Below are positions 17,958-27,040 of a stretch of DNA of 64,000 nucleotides, in pieces; within the stretch, counting starts at the first letter, position 1, and every line of letters begins with the position of its first letter. Origin of the DNA: Synergistaceae bacterium (GTDB taxonomy: Bacteria; Synergistota; Synergistia; Synergistales; Synergistaceae); assembly GCA_012728235.1 (NCBI GenBank), contig JAAYFL010000038.1:44864-108863 (forward strand). Reading direction: 5' to 3'. The translations under genes were made by a program, and so were the position numbers. The notes below the pieces were generated by a model, which saw only the letters and a list, made by a program, of their open reading frames with translations, ran no database searches and had not been told where the DNA came from.

Positions 17958-18866
17958 TTATTTATTTCTCAGTCCGAGAAGTGCCTTTAGCTTATTAATC
18001 TTCTCCTTGCTTTCAACATCATTTGAAGAAACGCGCCAAAAATATCTTAAGAAAACAAATGCAAATCCGAGGAAGAGTCCCAAGAATGCAGAAAGCAGAG
18101 CAGTCTTTGCTCTCCCTCTGGGAAGAGGCTGGTCTGGCAGTTTGGGTGCGGAAACAAGCTGGATTACCAATGGAGCTTCTTCTCTGTATAAAGTACCCTC
18201 TTTATATAAAGAAAAAAGAGATAGAGTTCTAAGCAGTTCTTCAATTTCTTTGTTTGTATCCACTGTGCTATTCTGTTCTCTGTAAGCATTAATTTTTTCA
18301 ATGTTTTTTTCTATTTCAGAAAGAATATAAGAGTTTTTTTGGTTAGAAATAGTTTTTCCCATTTCACTCATAATGTCTAAAGTATATTCGTAAAGTGACT
18401 TAGCTATATCAAGAGTTTTTTGAGGGTTTTTATTTTTTACTTCTACAGTAATTATGCCACTTTTATCTTCCATTTTTGTGTCAATACTATTTTTTAACAT
18501 TTTTCTGGCAGTTGTATTGCTATATAAGGAACCGTCCTCTTTAATCAAGAGATTATTTTTTTTGATAACAGAATCCAAGACGGAATCGCTGAGCATAATT
18601 CCTGAGATAAGATTGCCGTCCGCGTAAATATTGAAATCGCCAGTTTTTGGGCTGTTTTGTGAAATTGGTGCTATTTGAAGTCTACTGACATATTCTGGTT
18701 TTTGAATAAAAATTCCGTACGACAATCCAAGGAGCAAGAAGAGAAATAGGAATGAAAGAATTATCTTTTTCCCCTCAGCAATAATGAGCAAAATATCTAA
18801 TATAGAAATTTCGTCTCCTTCATCTTCGTAAGTTATTATTTGATTATTTAATTCCTGCAAAATCAT
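17958..18866 (-). CDS. Wzz/chain-length-determinant-type polysaccharide co-polymerase
   Basis: An inner-membrane protein of the Wzz family, which regulates O-antigen or exopolysaccharide chain length. It is 302 residues. The architecture is the family's own: a cytoplasmic N-terminus with EISILDILLIIAEGKK, a first membrane segment near residues 35-55 (IILSFLFLFLLLGLSYGIFI), a periplasmic helical domain of about 200 residues with a coiled coil (EIEKNIEKINAYREQ), the LPDQPLPRGRAK proline-rich stretch and a second membrane segment near residues 258-278 (LLSAFLGLFLGFAFVFLRYF). It has no kinase domain. No polymerase or flippase gene is nearby, so the polysaccharide is unknown. It is transcribed alone on the minus strand. 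Confidence 0.85.
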   Translation of the reverse strand: MILQELNNQIITYEDEGDEISILDILLIIAEGKKIILSFLFLFLLLGLSYGIFIQKPEYVSRLQIAPISQNSPKTGDFNIYADGNLISGIMLSDSVLDSVIKKNNLLIKEDGSLYSNTTARKMLKNSIDTKMEDKSGIITVEVKNKNPQKTLDIAKSLYEYTLDIMSEMGKTISNQKNSYILSEIEKNIEKINAYREQNSTVDTNKEIEELLRTLSLFSLYKEGTLYREEAPLVIQLVSAPKLPDQPLPRGRAKTALLSAFLGLFLGFAFVFLRYFWRVSSNDVESKEKINKLKALLGLRNK

Positions 18867-19087
18867 ACCCCCAAAAAAATTATAAAATATACAAATTTAA
18901 AGTAGGAACCGCTTGTTTTATAGCTATTTTCTAAGCCATAATTTTATCATATATATCAGATAAGACAAAAGTAAATAAAGAAACAGCGTGAAATAGAAGT
19001 CTACAAAAAGATACTGTTATAGAGTAGAATTAATACATATGACAGCTGTATTTTTTTGTTTGATTATTGAAAGGGGTTTTATGCAAA

Positions 19088-21025
19088 ATGAAAGTAGTCG
19101 ATGAAATCAAAGGGTTTAAGGCGAATGCTATCAGCGCTGAAGGCATAGAAGAACTAAAAAACGCCGCAAGAAAAGCACGTCTTTGGTCTGTACTGGCAAC
19201 TTCGGTTGCTAACAGTGGGCATCCGGCCGGAGCGCTTTCATCTATTGACATATATATGACTCTGCTTGGAGTTGCGAATATGAGTCTTGAAAACTGCAAC
19301 GACCAAGAGAGAGATCGAATTGTTATATGCCACGGACATACATCTGCTGGCTACTATTCGGCTTTAGCCTCATACGGATTTTTTGAGCCTAAAGAAATGT
19401 ATAGCAACTTTAGACGAGCCGGCAGCCCCTTTCAGGGACACGTTGAAAGAGATGTTCCCGGAGTTGATTGGGGGACAGGCAATTTGGGGCAGGGCCTTTC
19501 CGCCGGTGTCGGATTTGCCCTAGCCGCCAGAGCCAGAGGATCAAACGCTAAAACTTGGGTAGTTATGGGAGATGGCGGTCAAGTCAAAGGACAAGTGGCT
19601 GAGGCTCGTAGAATAGCGATTAAAGAGAAGCTAAATAATCTCACGGCAATTGTAGATTGGAATGACATACAGATTAGTGGACGTCTAAATGAAGTAATGC
19701 CCTTTAATCTTTCGGAACTTTGGAAGGCGGATGGGTGGCACGTAATAGAATGTGACGGACACTCTTATAGCAAAATATATGAAGCCTTGAAAGCGGCAGA
19801 CGCATACAATGGGTGTGCAGTGATTCTTTGTAGAACAGTCATGGGCAAGGGTGTTTCATTTATGCAAAACATCCCCGATTATCATGGAAAGGCCGCTACA
19901 GGAGAAAAACTCAAGCAAGCTTTAGAGGAGCTTGGCGGTTCTATGGAATTATATGAAGAAGCCCTTGAATTGAGAAAGGGAGCGTTGCCAAAAGGTCGCA
20001 CAATATTACTCCCTGAGATAAAACTAGAGACTGGTACTCCCAAAACTTATACTAAAGAAGATAGTTTGGATAATAGAGGCGCCTTTGGCAAGGCTCTTGC
20101 GGAAGCAGGAAAACTTAATTACAAAGAGCCGGGCAGGACGCCCATGTTGGTCTTTGACTGTGATCTCTCCGGGTCGGTAAAGACTGACGGATTTTCTGCA
20201 CTTTGCTGTGACAATTTTATACAGACAGGGATACAGGAGCATTCTACCGCTACCGCAGTAGGTGCTGCATCAACAGCAGGAGTGGTTTCTCTCTGGGCAG
20301 CTTTCGGAGTATTTGGCGTCGATGAAGTCTATAACCAGCAGAGACTGAACGATATAAATAGAACAAACTCTAAAGTTGTACTTACACATGTGGGGCTTGA
20401 TGTTGGTGAAGATGGGATGACACACCAATGTATTGACTATTTGGGACTGCTTCGCAACACCTTTGGCTGGAAAGTTATTGTTCCTGCAGACCCAAATCAG
20501 ACGGATAGAGCCACAAGATGGATGCTATCTCAGCCAGGTAACATCTGTATGGCTATGGGAAGAAGCAAGCTCAAGATTATTCAAAAAGAAGATGGCTCGC
20601 CTTTTTACGGCGATGATTACACTTTTAAATATGGTGCAATCGACACGATAAGAGAAGGTGAAGATGCAGTAATACTATCAATGGGGCATTTTGCTGGCCG
20701 TGCAGTTGCAGCACATGAAATCCTTGCGGAACAGGGAATCAAAGTAAAAGTGTTGCATTGTGCGACTCCGTTGGGAATGGACTCGGAAGAGCTCTTTAAT
20801 CTGATAGGCAATCTGCCTACTGTCACATGCGAAGATCATCATATAAATACGGGAATAGGATCTATAGTATCACTGTTAGCAGCTCGCTCTGGAAAGGCTT
20901 TTAAACTTAAAAATATGGGTGTTTCAAGCTATGCTCTCTCAGGTGCGAGTGAAGAAGTAATCAGCAAGATGGAACTTAGCGTAGCGGATATTGCATCAGC
21001 AGTAAAAGAACTGCTTAAGAAATAG
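19088..21025 (+). CDS. tkt: Transketolase (single-chain)
   Basis: A thiamine-diphosphate enzyme of the non-oxidative pentose phosphate pathway. It is a full-length single chain of 645 residues, not the split N/C form common in some anaerobes. The N-terminal region has ANSGHPAGALSSIDIYM, CHGHTSAGYY and the ThDP motif VMGDGGQVKGQVAE with WNDIQISG. The middle domain has GIQEHSTATAVGAASTAG and the catalytic glutamate region. The ATG at 19088 was chosen because GAAAGGGG lies about 11 bases upstream; the in-frame TTG at 19067 precedes that site. queH follows 36 bases after the stop. Confidence 0.93.
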   Translation: MKVVDEIKGFKANAISAEGIEELKNAARKARLWSVLATSVANSGHPAGALSSIDIYMTLLGVANMSLENCNDQERDRIVICHGHTSAGYYSALASYGFFEPKEMYSNFRRAGSPFQGHVERDVPGVDWGTGNLGQGLSAGVGFALAARARGSNAKTWVVMGDGGQVKGQVAEARRIAIKEKLNNLTAIVDWNDIQISGRLNEVMPFNLSELWKADGWHVIECDGHSYSKIYEALKAADAYNGCAVILCRTVMGKGVSFMQNIPDYHGKAATGEKLKQALEELGGSMELYEEALELRKGALPKGRTILLPEIKLETGTPKTYTKEDSLDNRGAFGKALAEAGKLNYKEPGRTPMLVFDCDLSGSVKTDGFSALCCDNFIQTGIQEHSTATAVGAASTAGVVSLWAAFGVFGVDEVYNQQRLNDINRTNSKVVLTHVGLDVGEDGMTHQCIDYLGLLRNTFGWKVIVPADPNQTDRATRWMLSQPGNICMAMGRSKLKIIQKEDGSPFYGDDYTFKYGAIDTIREGEDAVILSMGHFAGRAVAAHEILAEQGIKVKVLHCATPLGMDSEELFNLIGNLPTVTCEDHHINTGIGSIVSLLAARSGKAFKLKNMGVSSYALSGASEEVISKMELSVADIASAVKELLKK

Positions 21026-21061
21026 AACATAGAAAAACAGAAAATAACGGAGTCAGGTAGT

Positions 21062-21616
21062 TTGGAAGAGAAAAGATTATTATTACATATATGTTGTGCT
21101 CCCGATGCCACTGTTCCGTGGCCCGAACTCAAAGAAGAGGGCTACGAAACAACCGGTTTTTTTTATGGAGACAATATTCATCCAAAAGAAGAATTTGACA
21201 GAAGAGTAGAATCTCTTGCCTCTCTTTCACTATTTCTTGACGAGTCAACAGTATATAGACCATATGCCCCGGAAGAATGGTTGGAGGAAACAGCAGAACT
21301 AAAAGATGAACCGGAGCGTGGCAAACGCTGTATAAAATGTTTTGAACTTCAACTTAATGCAGCTGCAGATTATGCGAAGCAAAATAATTACAAATATCTT
21401 TCAACAACTCTAACAATAAGTCCGCATAAAGATGTGGCGTTAATAAATGAGCTAGGCAAAAGAATATCTCAAGAAAATGGATTGATTTGGGTTGAGAAAA
21501 TCTGGAGGAAAAACAACGGATTTAAAAAATCAGTGGAAAGAAGCCTCCAGTTAAACTTATACAGACAAGATTACTGTGGATGTTTGTATTCAATACAAAG
21601 TAGGAATCAAATATGA
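21062..21616 (+). CDS. queH: Epoxyqueuosine reductase QueH
   Basis: QueH performs the last step of queuosine synthesis in tRNA, reducing epoxyqueuosine with an iron-sulfur cluster; it is unrelated to QueG. It is 184 residues. The metal-binding cysteines are in LHICCAPDATVPWP near residue 9, KRCIKCFELQL near residue 90 and YRQDYCGCLYS near the end. Other family marks are FFYGDNIHPKEEFDRR and STTLTISPHKD. The start is TTG at 21062 with GGAGTCAGGTAG upstream. It overlaps the next gene by 4 bases, so the two are likely co-translated. Confidence 0.9.
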   Translation: MEEKRLLLHICCAPDATVPWPELKEEGYETTGFFYGDNIHPKEEFDRRVESLASLSLFLDESTVYRPYAPEEWLEETAELKDEPERGKRCIKCFELQLNAAADYAKQNNYKYLSTTLTISPHKDVALINELGKRISQENGLIWVEKIWRKNNGFKKSVERSLQLNLYRQDYCGCLYSIQSRNQI

Positions 21617-22602
21617 ACGAAGAAAAATTGCCTGAGGGCAAACTCTCCCCCCTATCTCTCAAAAAAAACATACTAACTTATACCGGTGCGCTTAAGCCGG
21701 AACTCCTAGTAGGCCCGGCAGTCGGTGAGGATGCTGCGGTGATAAAATGGCCGGAAGGGAAATACCTTGTTTTTTCATCAGATCCAATCGTAGGTGCAAG
21801 TATTGGAGCCGGTAAACTTTTGGTTCGGATAAACTCAAACGATATCGCTTCAAAGGGAGCAGATCCTGAATATCTCGTAGTTACGCTGATACTTCCTCCC
21901 TCAATGGGTGAGGAGGGAGCAGCTCAAATAATGAGAGAGATACATAATGAGTGTCTTTTACAAAATATTGCCATTGCTGGTGGACACACGGAATTTAACA
22001 GCGAGTATGATCGTCCTGTTATTTCTGCTGCAATGATAGGGACGGCAGATAGGGTCCTAAGAGCCTCTGATATCCAAACAGGTGATCTAGTTATAATAAC
22101 AAAACATATTGCCATTGAAGGGATGTCAATAATAGCCACTGACAGACCAGACCTTCTTTCATCTTTTATGTCGGAAGAAGAGATAGAAAAAATGCGCAGT
22201 TGGTCAGATGAAATCTCAGTTCTAAACGAATCGAAAGCCGTTCGGAAAGTAGCTAAGTTTATGCACGACCCCACAGAAGGCGGTTTTATGGGAGGCGTAA
22301 AAGAAATATCTCTTTTATGCGGTCTGGAAGTTTTAATAGACCAAAATTCTCTGCCAATAGACCCTCTCACAAGACGAGCTTCAGAGAAACTCAAATTTAA
22401 TCCTCTTAACTTGATTGCTTCCGGTAGTCTCATCGTAGTAGTAGCTAAAAAAGACTTGCCTGAGGCTCAAAAGTCACTAAGAGACTCAGGGATAGAGTTT
22501 ACAGTTGTTGGTACGATTGGAGAGAAAATAAAAAGTGAGATGCCAGAATTTGAAGAAGAGCTGTGGCGTCTCCTAAAAATGGAGAAAATAGATGAACAGT
22601 AA
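21613..22602 (+). CDS. AIR synthase-related protein (PurM/HypE/ThiL superfamily)
   Basis: An ATP-binding protein of the PurM-like superfamily, 329 residues. The N-terminal half carries VGPAVGEDAAVIKWPEGKYL and SSDPIVGA, then NDIASKGADPEYLVVTLILP, the dimer-forming and ATP/Mg-binding motifs. The C-terminal half has HDPTEGGFMGGVKEI and the GSLIVVVAKKD region. The layout is closest to HypE-like proteins, but the C-terminal cysteine tail of true HypE is absent (it ends LWRLLKMEKIDEQ), and no hydrogenase genes are present. It lacks the Cys/Sec-containing N-terminus of SelD. The substrate is unknown. It overlaps both neighbours (queH and the M24 peptidase), so the three form one unit. Confidence 0.8.
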   Translation: MNEEKLPEGKLSPLSLKKNILTYTGALKPELLVGPAVGEDAAVIKWPEGKYLVFSSDPIVGASIGAGKLLVRINSNDIASKGADPEYLVVTLILPPSMGEEGAAQIMREIHNECLLQNIAIAGGHTEFNSEYDRPVISAAMIGTADRVLRASDIQTGDLVIITKHIAIEGMSIIATDRPDLLSSFMSEEEIEKMRSWSDEISVLNESKAVRKVAKFMHDPTEGGFMGGVKEISLLCGLEVLIDQNSLPIDPLTRRASEKLKFNPLNLIASGSLIVVVAKKDLPEAQKSLRDSGIEFTVVGTIGEKIKSEMPEFEEELWRLLKMEKIDEQ

Positions 22603-23677
22603 AATATTGGAAAGAGTAGAAAATATACAGGCCAAACTTTTAAATAACAGACATAGCGTATTTGTTATAATAAATGATGAAGACTCAAATTGGGAAAACT
22701 TATATTACATGAGCGGTTTTCGTGGTACTTCAGGAGCATTGCTAATTTACTCTGACCATGTGGAACTGATATTGGATTCTCGCTACACAGAACAGGGGAA
22801 AATGCAATCTCCTCACGATGTATTAGAACAAAAATCAGGTCTTGTTGATGCAGTCATTGAAAGACTAGTAAATCACAACATAAAAGAAATATACTGTGAG
22901 GCCAAGAGAACCTCAGCCTCAATTTGGCTTAAACTTCTTTCTTCTAAAAGAGAAATACAGGATGCTTCAGAGCAGATTGAGGCGTTGAGAAGGAAAAAAG
23001 ACGAATATGAAATAAGATGTATTATAAAAGCTGGACAAATAGCGTCCACTGCCTTTCTTGAAACACTGAATCACGTAAAGGAAGGAATGTCTGAAAAAGA
23101 GTTGCAATCACTTCTCAACTATAAAATTGCCACGCTTGGCGGAGAAATTGGTTTCGATATGATAGTAGCTTCCGGAATACGTAGTGCTCTTCCACATGGG
23201 AGAGCAAGCGAGAAAACAATTCAAAAGAATGAATGGGTTACAGTAGACTTTGGCGCTAGGTGGAATGGATATTTTTGTGATATTACAAGAAATTTTTCAA
23301 TAGGTGTGCCGGATGAGCGAGCTACTTTCTATCACTCAATACTTTTGGAAGCACACAGAGCTTCGGCAGCCCTTCTTCAAAACAATGCAAGCGGAAGTGA
23401 AGTTCACAACAAGGCTGTGGAAGTCTTGGCCGCTCATAATTTAGATGCTTATTTCACACATGGTCTAGGCCATGGACTTGGTCTTGAAATACATGAAAGT
23501 CCATATCTAAGAAAAAGCATCAACGATATTTTAAGAACCGGAGACGTAGTCACAATTGAGCCGGGAATCTATATCGAAGGATGGGGTGGTTTGCGGCTAG
23601 AAGATGATTACCTCATAACAGAGAAGGGATCTCAGAGGTTAACCGATCAGCTAAATCAGCAATTCTACTTACTCTAA
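22592..23677 (+). CDS. M24-family metallopeptidase, Xaa-Pro aminopeptidase/dipeptidase type
   Basis: A cytoplasmic dinuclear metal peptidase of the pita-bread fold, 361 residues, as usual for short PepP/PepQ proteins. The N-terminal creatinase-like domain (YYMSGFRGTSGALLIYSD) spans residues 1-130. The catalytic domain has VASGIRSALPHGRAS, the first two Asp ligands in VDFGARWNGYFCDITRNF, the His in THGLGHGLGLEIHESP, and the two Glu in TIEPGIYIEGWGGLRLEDD. All five metal ligands are present. Proline-peptide cleavage suits an amino-acid fermenter. It overlaps the AIR-synthase-like gene by 11 bases; rubredoxin follows after 81 bases. Confidence 0.9.
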   Translation: MNSKILERVENIQAKLLNNRHSVFVIINDEDSNWENLYYMSGFRGTSGALLIYSDHVELILDSRYTEQGKMQSPHDVLEQKSGLVDAVIERLVNHNIKEIYCEAKRTSASIWLKLLSSKREIQDASEQIEALRRKKDEYEIRCIIKAGQIASTAFLETLNHVKEGMSEKELQSLLNYKIATLGGEIGFDMIVASGIRSALPHGRASEKTIQKNEWVTVDFGARWNGYFCDITRNFSIGVPDERATFYHSILLEAHRASAALLQNNASGSEVHNKAVEVLAAHNLDAYFTHGLGHGLGLEIHESPYLRKSINDILRTGDVVTIEPGIYIEGWGGLRLEDDYLITEKGSQRLTDQLNQQFYLL

Positions 23678-23758
23678 AAACATTAAGTCGTAAAAAATTG
23701 AAATTGTTATATAATTAAAAGCGGTTTAGATTACTAATCAAAGGAGGATACAAATTAA

Positions 23759-23917
23759 ATGGACAAATATATTTGCACAGTTTGCGGTTATGAATATGAT
23801 CCGGCAGTCGGAGATGCAGACGCAGGAATCGCTCCCGGAACATCATTTGATTCACTCCCTGATGATTGGCTCTGTCCGGTATGCGGAGTCGGCAAGGACA
23901 TGTTTGAAAAAGTCTAA
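23759..23917 (+). CDS. Rubredoxin
   Basis: A 52-residue single-iron electron carrier. The two CxxC iron sites are exact: [12 protein letters not shown] near residues 4-15 and [15 protein letters not shown] near residues 35-49, with the conserved aromatic and Pro/Gly residues between. The ATG follows AAAGGAGGATA at ideal spacing. A strong terminator lies 20 bases after the stop. In anaerobes rubredoxin commonly serves oxygen or superoxide detoxification or flavoprotein electron transfer; its partner here is not visible. It may be cotranscribed with the M24 peptidase, but an A+T-rich gap with TATATAAT at 23708-23715 could hold its own promoter. Confidence 0.96.
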   Translation: MDKYICTVCGYEYDPAVGDADAGIAPGTSFDSLPDDWLCPVCGVGKDMFEKV

Positions 23918-23936
23918 AAAGATTAAAATTTAAAAC

Positions 23937-23983
23937 AAAAACTTACCCACTCGACAGAATAGTCTGAGTGGGTAAGTTTTTAT
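23937..23983 (+). terminator. Rho-independent terminator after rubredoxin
   Basis: AAAAACTTACCCACTC (23937-23952) pairs perfectly with GAGTGGGTAAGTTTTT (23966-23981). It has A and T runs on both sides, so it can also serve the convergent HD-domain gene. Confidence 0.92.
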
Positions 23984-24007
23984 GTTCGCTATATTTTATT
24001 TTGAAAG

Positions 24008-24766
24008 TTATTTGAGTAATATTCTCTCCATAAGTTTTTCAATTAAATAGTCAATATCATAATCCTTTAAATCTTCGATAATTTTGTCGAAAATATTTTC
24101 TTTTTGGAGAATATCTACTGAAACAGAAAAATTAAGGTCTACACCCCAAGTAAGCTGTATTAGGCGGTAATCTTGTAAAGAACGCGCGTTGTTGTAGGAG
24201 CCCAATCCCTCTCTCTCAATTTCTTCCACCAAATCTGTACTTAGTCCGACTACTTTTTCATGTTTAGGAAATATGTTAAGAATGGTTCCGTTTTCTATCC
24301 TTTTTTGAATCATACGAAAAATATCAATTTTATCCGCATCTCTGGCAAGAGAACACCATTTAATCGTCTCAGCAGATAGCCCGGAGGGAAGAATTCTTTT
24401 ATTGTGATATTTCACTGCTGCTAACACAAAGCTTTTATCTTCTTTGGAAATACCATCCCAATTGAATTCTTTATCTAAAATCTCTTCTCCTCTATCTCCA
24501 TGATCGAAGCTCAAGCTATCAAGGAACGTATTATATTCCTTATACTGTAAAAATCGAGCTATATCATGTAAAAGACCAACAGCGTGTGTCAACCAAACTT
24601 CTCTGTCACTTTCCCAACCCATCGCTTCTCCCAACATGGCGGCATTTTTACAAACTCTTTTGCTATGTTCTATTTTGATGTCATACATCTCGGAATAATG
24701 TTCGGTGTTTTTATAAGTTGAGACATAAGATTCAAACCAACTCATCGTGTTTTTAATAAAATACAT
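24008..24766 (-). CDS. HD-domain phosphohydrolase of unknown substrate
   Basis: A 252-residue cytoplasmic HD-superfamily protein. The first metal-binding residues are in IEHSKRVCKNAAMLG near residue 32; the HD pair is in VGLLHDIARFLQYKEY near residue 67, with GDRGEEIL after it and AVKYHNKRILP near residue 117. SLARDADKIDIFRM near residue 137 supplies the final conserved Asp. The C-terminal third has no recognised domain. The ATG at 24766 has AAGGGGG upstream. Members of this family act on nucleotides or nucleotide second messengers, but nothing here shows which. It is a single-gene minus-strand unit between two plus-strand operons. Confidence 0.8.
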   Translation of the reverse strand: MYFIKNTMSWFESYVSTYKNTEHYSEMYDIKIEHSKRVCKNAAMLGEAMGWESDREVWLTHAVGLLHDIARFLQYKEYNTFLDSLSFDHGDRGEEILDKEFNWDGISKEDKSFVLAAVKYHNKRILPSGLSAETIKWCSLARDADKIDIFRMIQKRIENGTILNIFPKHEKVVGLSTDLVEEIEREGLGSYNNARSLQDYRLIQLTWGVDLNFSVSVDILQKENIFDKIIEDLKDYDIDYLIEKLMERILLK

Positions 24767-25112
24767 TAAACAGCCCCCTTATATCCAAGAAATTATAACA
24801 GTAAATATGAGAGGCTACTTTTAGGAATCCTTAGAAAAAATATTTTTTAGAAAAAGAGATATTTATTTCCGTAAAATTTTATCGGAATGAGGATTTATAT
24901 ATAATTTATGCGAAATATTACAGCATATATTACACAGAGTATTTAAAATTGTTATTTTCCTAGAAACATTAGGTCTATAGCAGATTTTCTCATAATTATT
25001 ACAGAAATATATGTTATACTTTTCTTGTATTTTTAAAGTTCTTTGCAACCAATTACACCCTTTGTGTGAGAATGTTTATATATTGCCCTATAGAAAACAG
25101 GGAGGAATTTTT
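24767..25112. other. 346-base intergenic region between divergent HD gene and lpxI operon
   Basis: No gene-like ORF is seen. It is very A+T-rich and should hold divergent promoters. TATACT at 25015 (in GTTATACTTTT) is a candidate -10 for the lipid A operon. A small inverted repeat (TTCCG near 24868, CGGAA near 24882) and CCCT...AGGG near 25086-25102, beside the lpxI ribosome binding site, are the only structures noticed. The leader of the lipid A operon would be about 90 bases. Confidence 0.6.
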
Positions 25113-25928
25113 ATGGAAAATCAAGTGGCACTTATTGCCGGTGAAGGAGTTCTTCCGATAGCGATAGCTGATAGGTTAACCGATATGGGGACACCTCCAA
25201 TTGTCTATTCTCTAAGAGAGAGTATCGGAGATCTCTCGAAATACTCTCTTGACATAGTACATCTCCAGAGGCCTGAATTTGGATTTGTAATAAAAGACAT
25301 GAGAAAACGCAATATAAAAAGCATCATCATGGCAGGTACTGTATCAAAAACATTAGCTTTTAAACCTTCGCTTTTTGATTTGACCACACAAAAATTCCTA
25401 GCAAGCCTGATTTTTAGGGATGACCATTCCCTACTGGGTGCAATCGTAGATTTCTTTGAGAAATCTGGATTTGAAGTGCTCAGTTACAAGAAGCTGATCC
25501 CCGACCTGATAGCAACCGTCGGCCATATTGCAGGGCGCAACCCCACTAAAGAAGAAGTCAATGATATAAACTATGGCTTCTCTATTTGTAGGGTTACAGT
25601 TCCTCTTTCTTTTGGACAAACGGTAATAGTACATAAAAAATCGGTAATAGCAGTAGAGGCTATGGAAGGGACTGACGCTGCTCTATTTAGAGCAGGAGCT
25701 CTCTGCAAGGGAGGCACCGTAGTTAAAATGATGCGTCTTGATCAGGACGAGCGCTATGATATTCCAACAGTCGGACCTAAAACCATAGAAAATATGTCTA
25801 AAGTAAAACTAAACTGTTTGGCTCTTCATGCTGGTTCCACATTAATAATGGAACCGGAAAGATTTAAAGAAGAAGCCGAAAAAGCGAATATTGCAGTGGT
25901 TGGAGTAGATCCTTGTCAATTTTCATAA
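25113..25928 (+). CDS. lpxI: UDP-2,3-diacylglucosamine pyrophosphatase LpxI
   Basis: LpxI hydrolyses UDP-2,3-diacylglucosamine to lipid X, replacing LpxH in many diderms. It is 271 residues. The start ATG at 25113 follows GGGAGGAA and gives MENQVALIAGEGVLPIAIAD, the standard N-terminus with a Gly-rich loop; the longer frame upstream is not needed. The C-terminal catalytic DUF1009 region includes VKKSVIAVEAMEGTDAALFR-like residues near 175-197, GGTVVKMMRLDQDERYDIPT and GPKTIENM, then LALHAGSTLIME. It is the first gene of the lipid A/Kdo operon and overlaps lpxB by 16 bases. Confidence 0.95.
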   Translation: MENQVALIAGEGVLPIAIADRLTDMGTPPIVYSLRESIGDLSKYSLDIVHLQRPEFGFVIKDMRKRNIKSIIMAGTVSKTLAFKPSLFDLTTQKFLASLIFRDDHSLLGAIVDFFEKSGFEVLSYKKLIPDLIATVGHIAGRNPTKEEVNDINYGFSICRVTVPLSFGQTVIVHKKSVIAVEAMEGTDAALFRAGALCKGGTVVKMMRLDQDERYDIPTVGPKTIENMSKVKLNCLALHAGSTLIMEPERFKEEAEKANIAVVGVDPCQFS

Positions 25929-27040
25929 GTGCCGGAGAGGCATCAGGAGATCACTACATCGCACTTCTGGCAAAAACTTTAAGAGAAGTTGGTTGTTCTG
26001 CGGACATTTGGGGAATGGGCGGAGCTGAAGCACAAGAACAAGGTGTAAGAACAGAATGGAATGGTGAGGAATTGCAACTCATGGGCTTCACAGAAATACT
26101 CCATGCAATCCCCAAAATTTTTAAATTAAAAGAAGAAATAATAGCTAGAATTATGGATCTCAATCCTAAAGCTGTAATAGTTGCGGATAGCCCAGATTTT
26201 CACATGAGACTTATTTCTAATTTACGTAAAAAAGGATATAAAGGAAAGATATTCTATATATCACCTCCAACTGTTTGGGCCTGGCGAAGCGGGAGAATAA
26301 AGGCTTTGCGTAGAGATGTAGACCTCTGTTTGCCGCTTTATGAATTTGAACATGATTATTTGGTTTCCAATAACTGTGCCAGCTATTGGAGTGGTGCGCC
26401 CCTATTGGAAGAATTTGATGAAAAAAACTTTAACAGAGAAGATATCCCGAGAAAGCTGGCTGATAATACTAAATTGGTAGCCATTCTACCGGGCAGCAGA
26501 ATGGGAGAAATAAAAAAACACATGCCTCTGTTAGAGCAGGTGGCTGATGAGCTAACTAAGAGAGGCTGGACTCCTGTTTTTTCCGTTGCTCCCGGATTGA
26601 ATAAACACAGTAAAGAGGAATTGCTTCACCGCTTAAAACTAAACAATAGAGACTATTATGAAGGGCCGGGGAGGCACCTAATGTCTGTTGCAAAATGCAT
26701 TATAGGTGCAAGTGGAACCACGACGGTGGAATCTCTTATTCTTAATTGTTACATGATTGTCACCTATAAGGTTAATTCTTTTTCTGCTTTTGTGGTGAGA
26801 GCAATGGTAAGAACAAAGTTTTTTGCTATGGCGAATCTACTTGCCGGCTATGAATTATTTCCTGAACTATTGCAAGAAAAAGCTACGGTAGAAAACATAC
26901 TAAAATATACTTTAGATTGGTTAGACGGGGAAGAAAAAGTGAAAAAAACAACATATAAAAAAATGGCCGAAACAAGATTAAAGTTAGGTAAGTCTGCTGT
27001 TTATGAATCTTGGGCGCATAAAATTTTGGAGAACATATAA
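25913..27040 (+). CDS. lpxB: Lipid-A-disaccharide synthase LpxB
   Basis: LpxB joins lipid X and UDP-diacylglucosamine into the tetraacyl disaccharide at the inner membrane. It is 375 residues, a normal GT19 length. The N-terminus IFISAGEASGDHYIALL is the family signature. ISPPTVWAWRSGRIKALRRD near residue 118, LPGSRMGEIKKHMP near residue 195 and the C-terminal GASGTTTVESLILN are all present. It starts at TTG inside the last codons of lpxI, so it is probably translationally coupled. msbA begins on its stop codon. A second LpxB-like domain is fused to lpxK further down the operon. Confidence 0.95.
   Translation: MSIFISAGEASGDHYIALLAKTLREVGCSADIWGMGGAEAQEQGVRTEWNGEELQLMGFTEILHAIPKIFKLKEEIIARIMDLNPKAVIVADSPDFHMRLISNLRKKGYKGKIFYISPPTVWAWRSGRIKALRRDVDLCLPLYEFEHDYLVSNNCASYWSGAPLLEEFDEKNFNREDIPRKLADNTKLVAILPGSRMGEIKKHMPLLEQVADELTKRGWTPVFSVAPGLNKHSKEELLHRLKLNNRDYYEGPGRHLMSVAKCIIGASGTTTVESLILNCYMIVTYKVNSFSAFVVRAMVRTKFFAMANLLAGYELFPELLQEKATVENILKYTLDWLDGEEKVKKTTYKKMAETRLKLGKSAVYESWAHKILENI

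Noticed and set aside
21613..22602. SelD (selenophosphate synthetase)
   Set aside because: It belongs to the same superfamily, and selenoproteins are present, but the Cys/Sec-containing glycine-rich N-terminus of SelD is missing; the layout is HypE/AIR-synthase-like.
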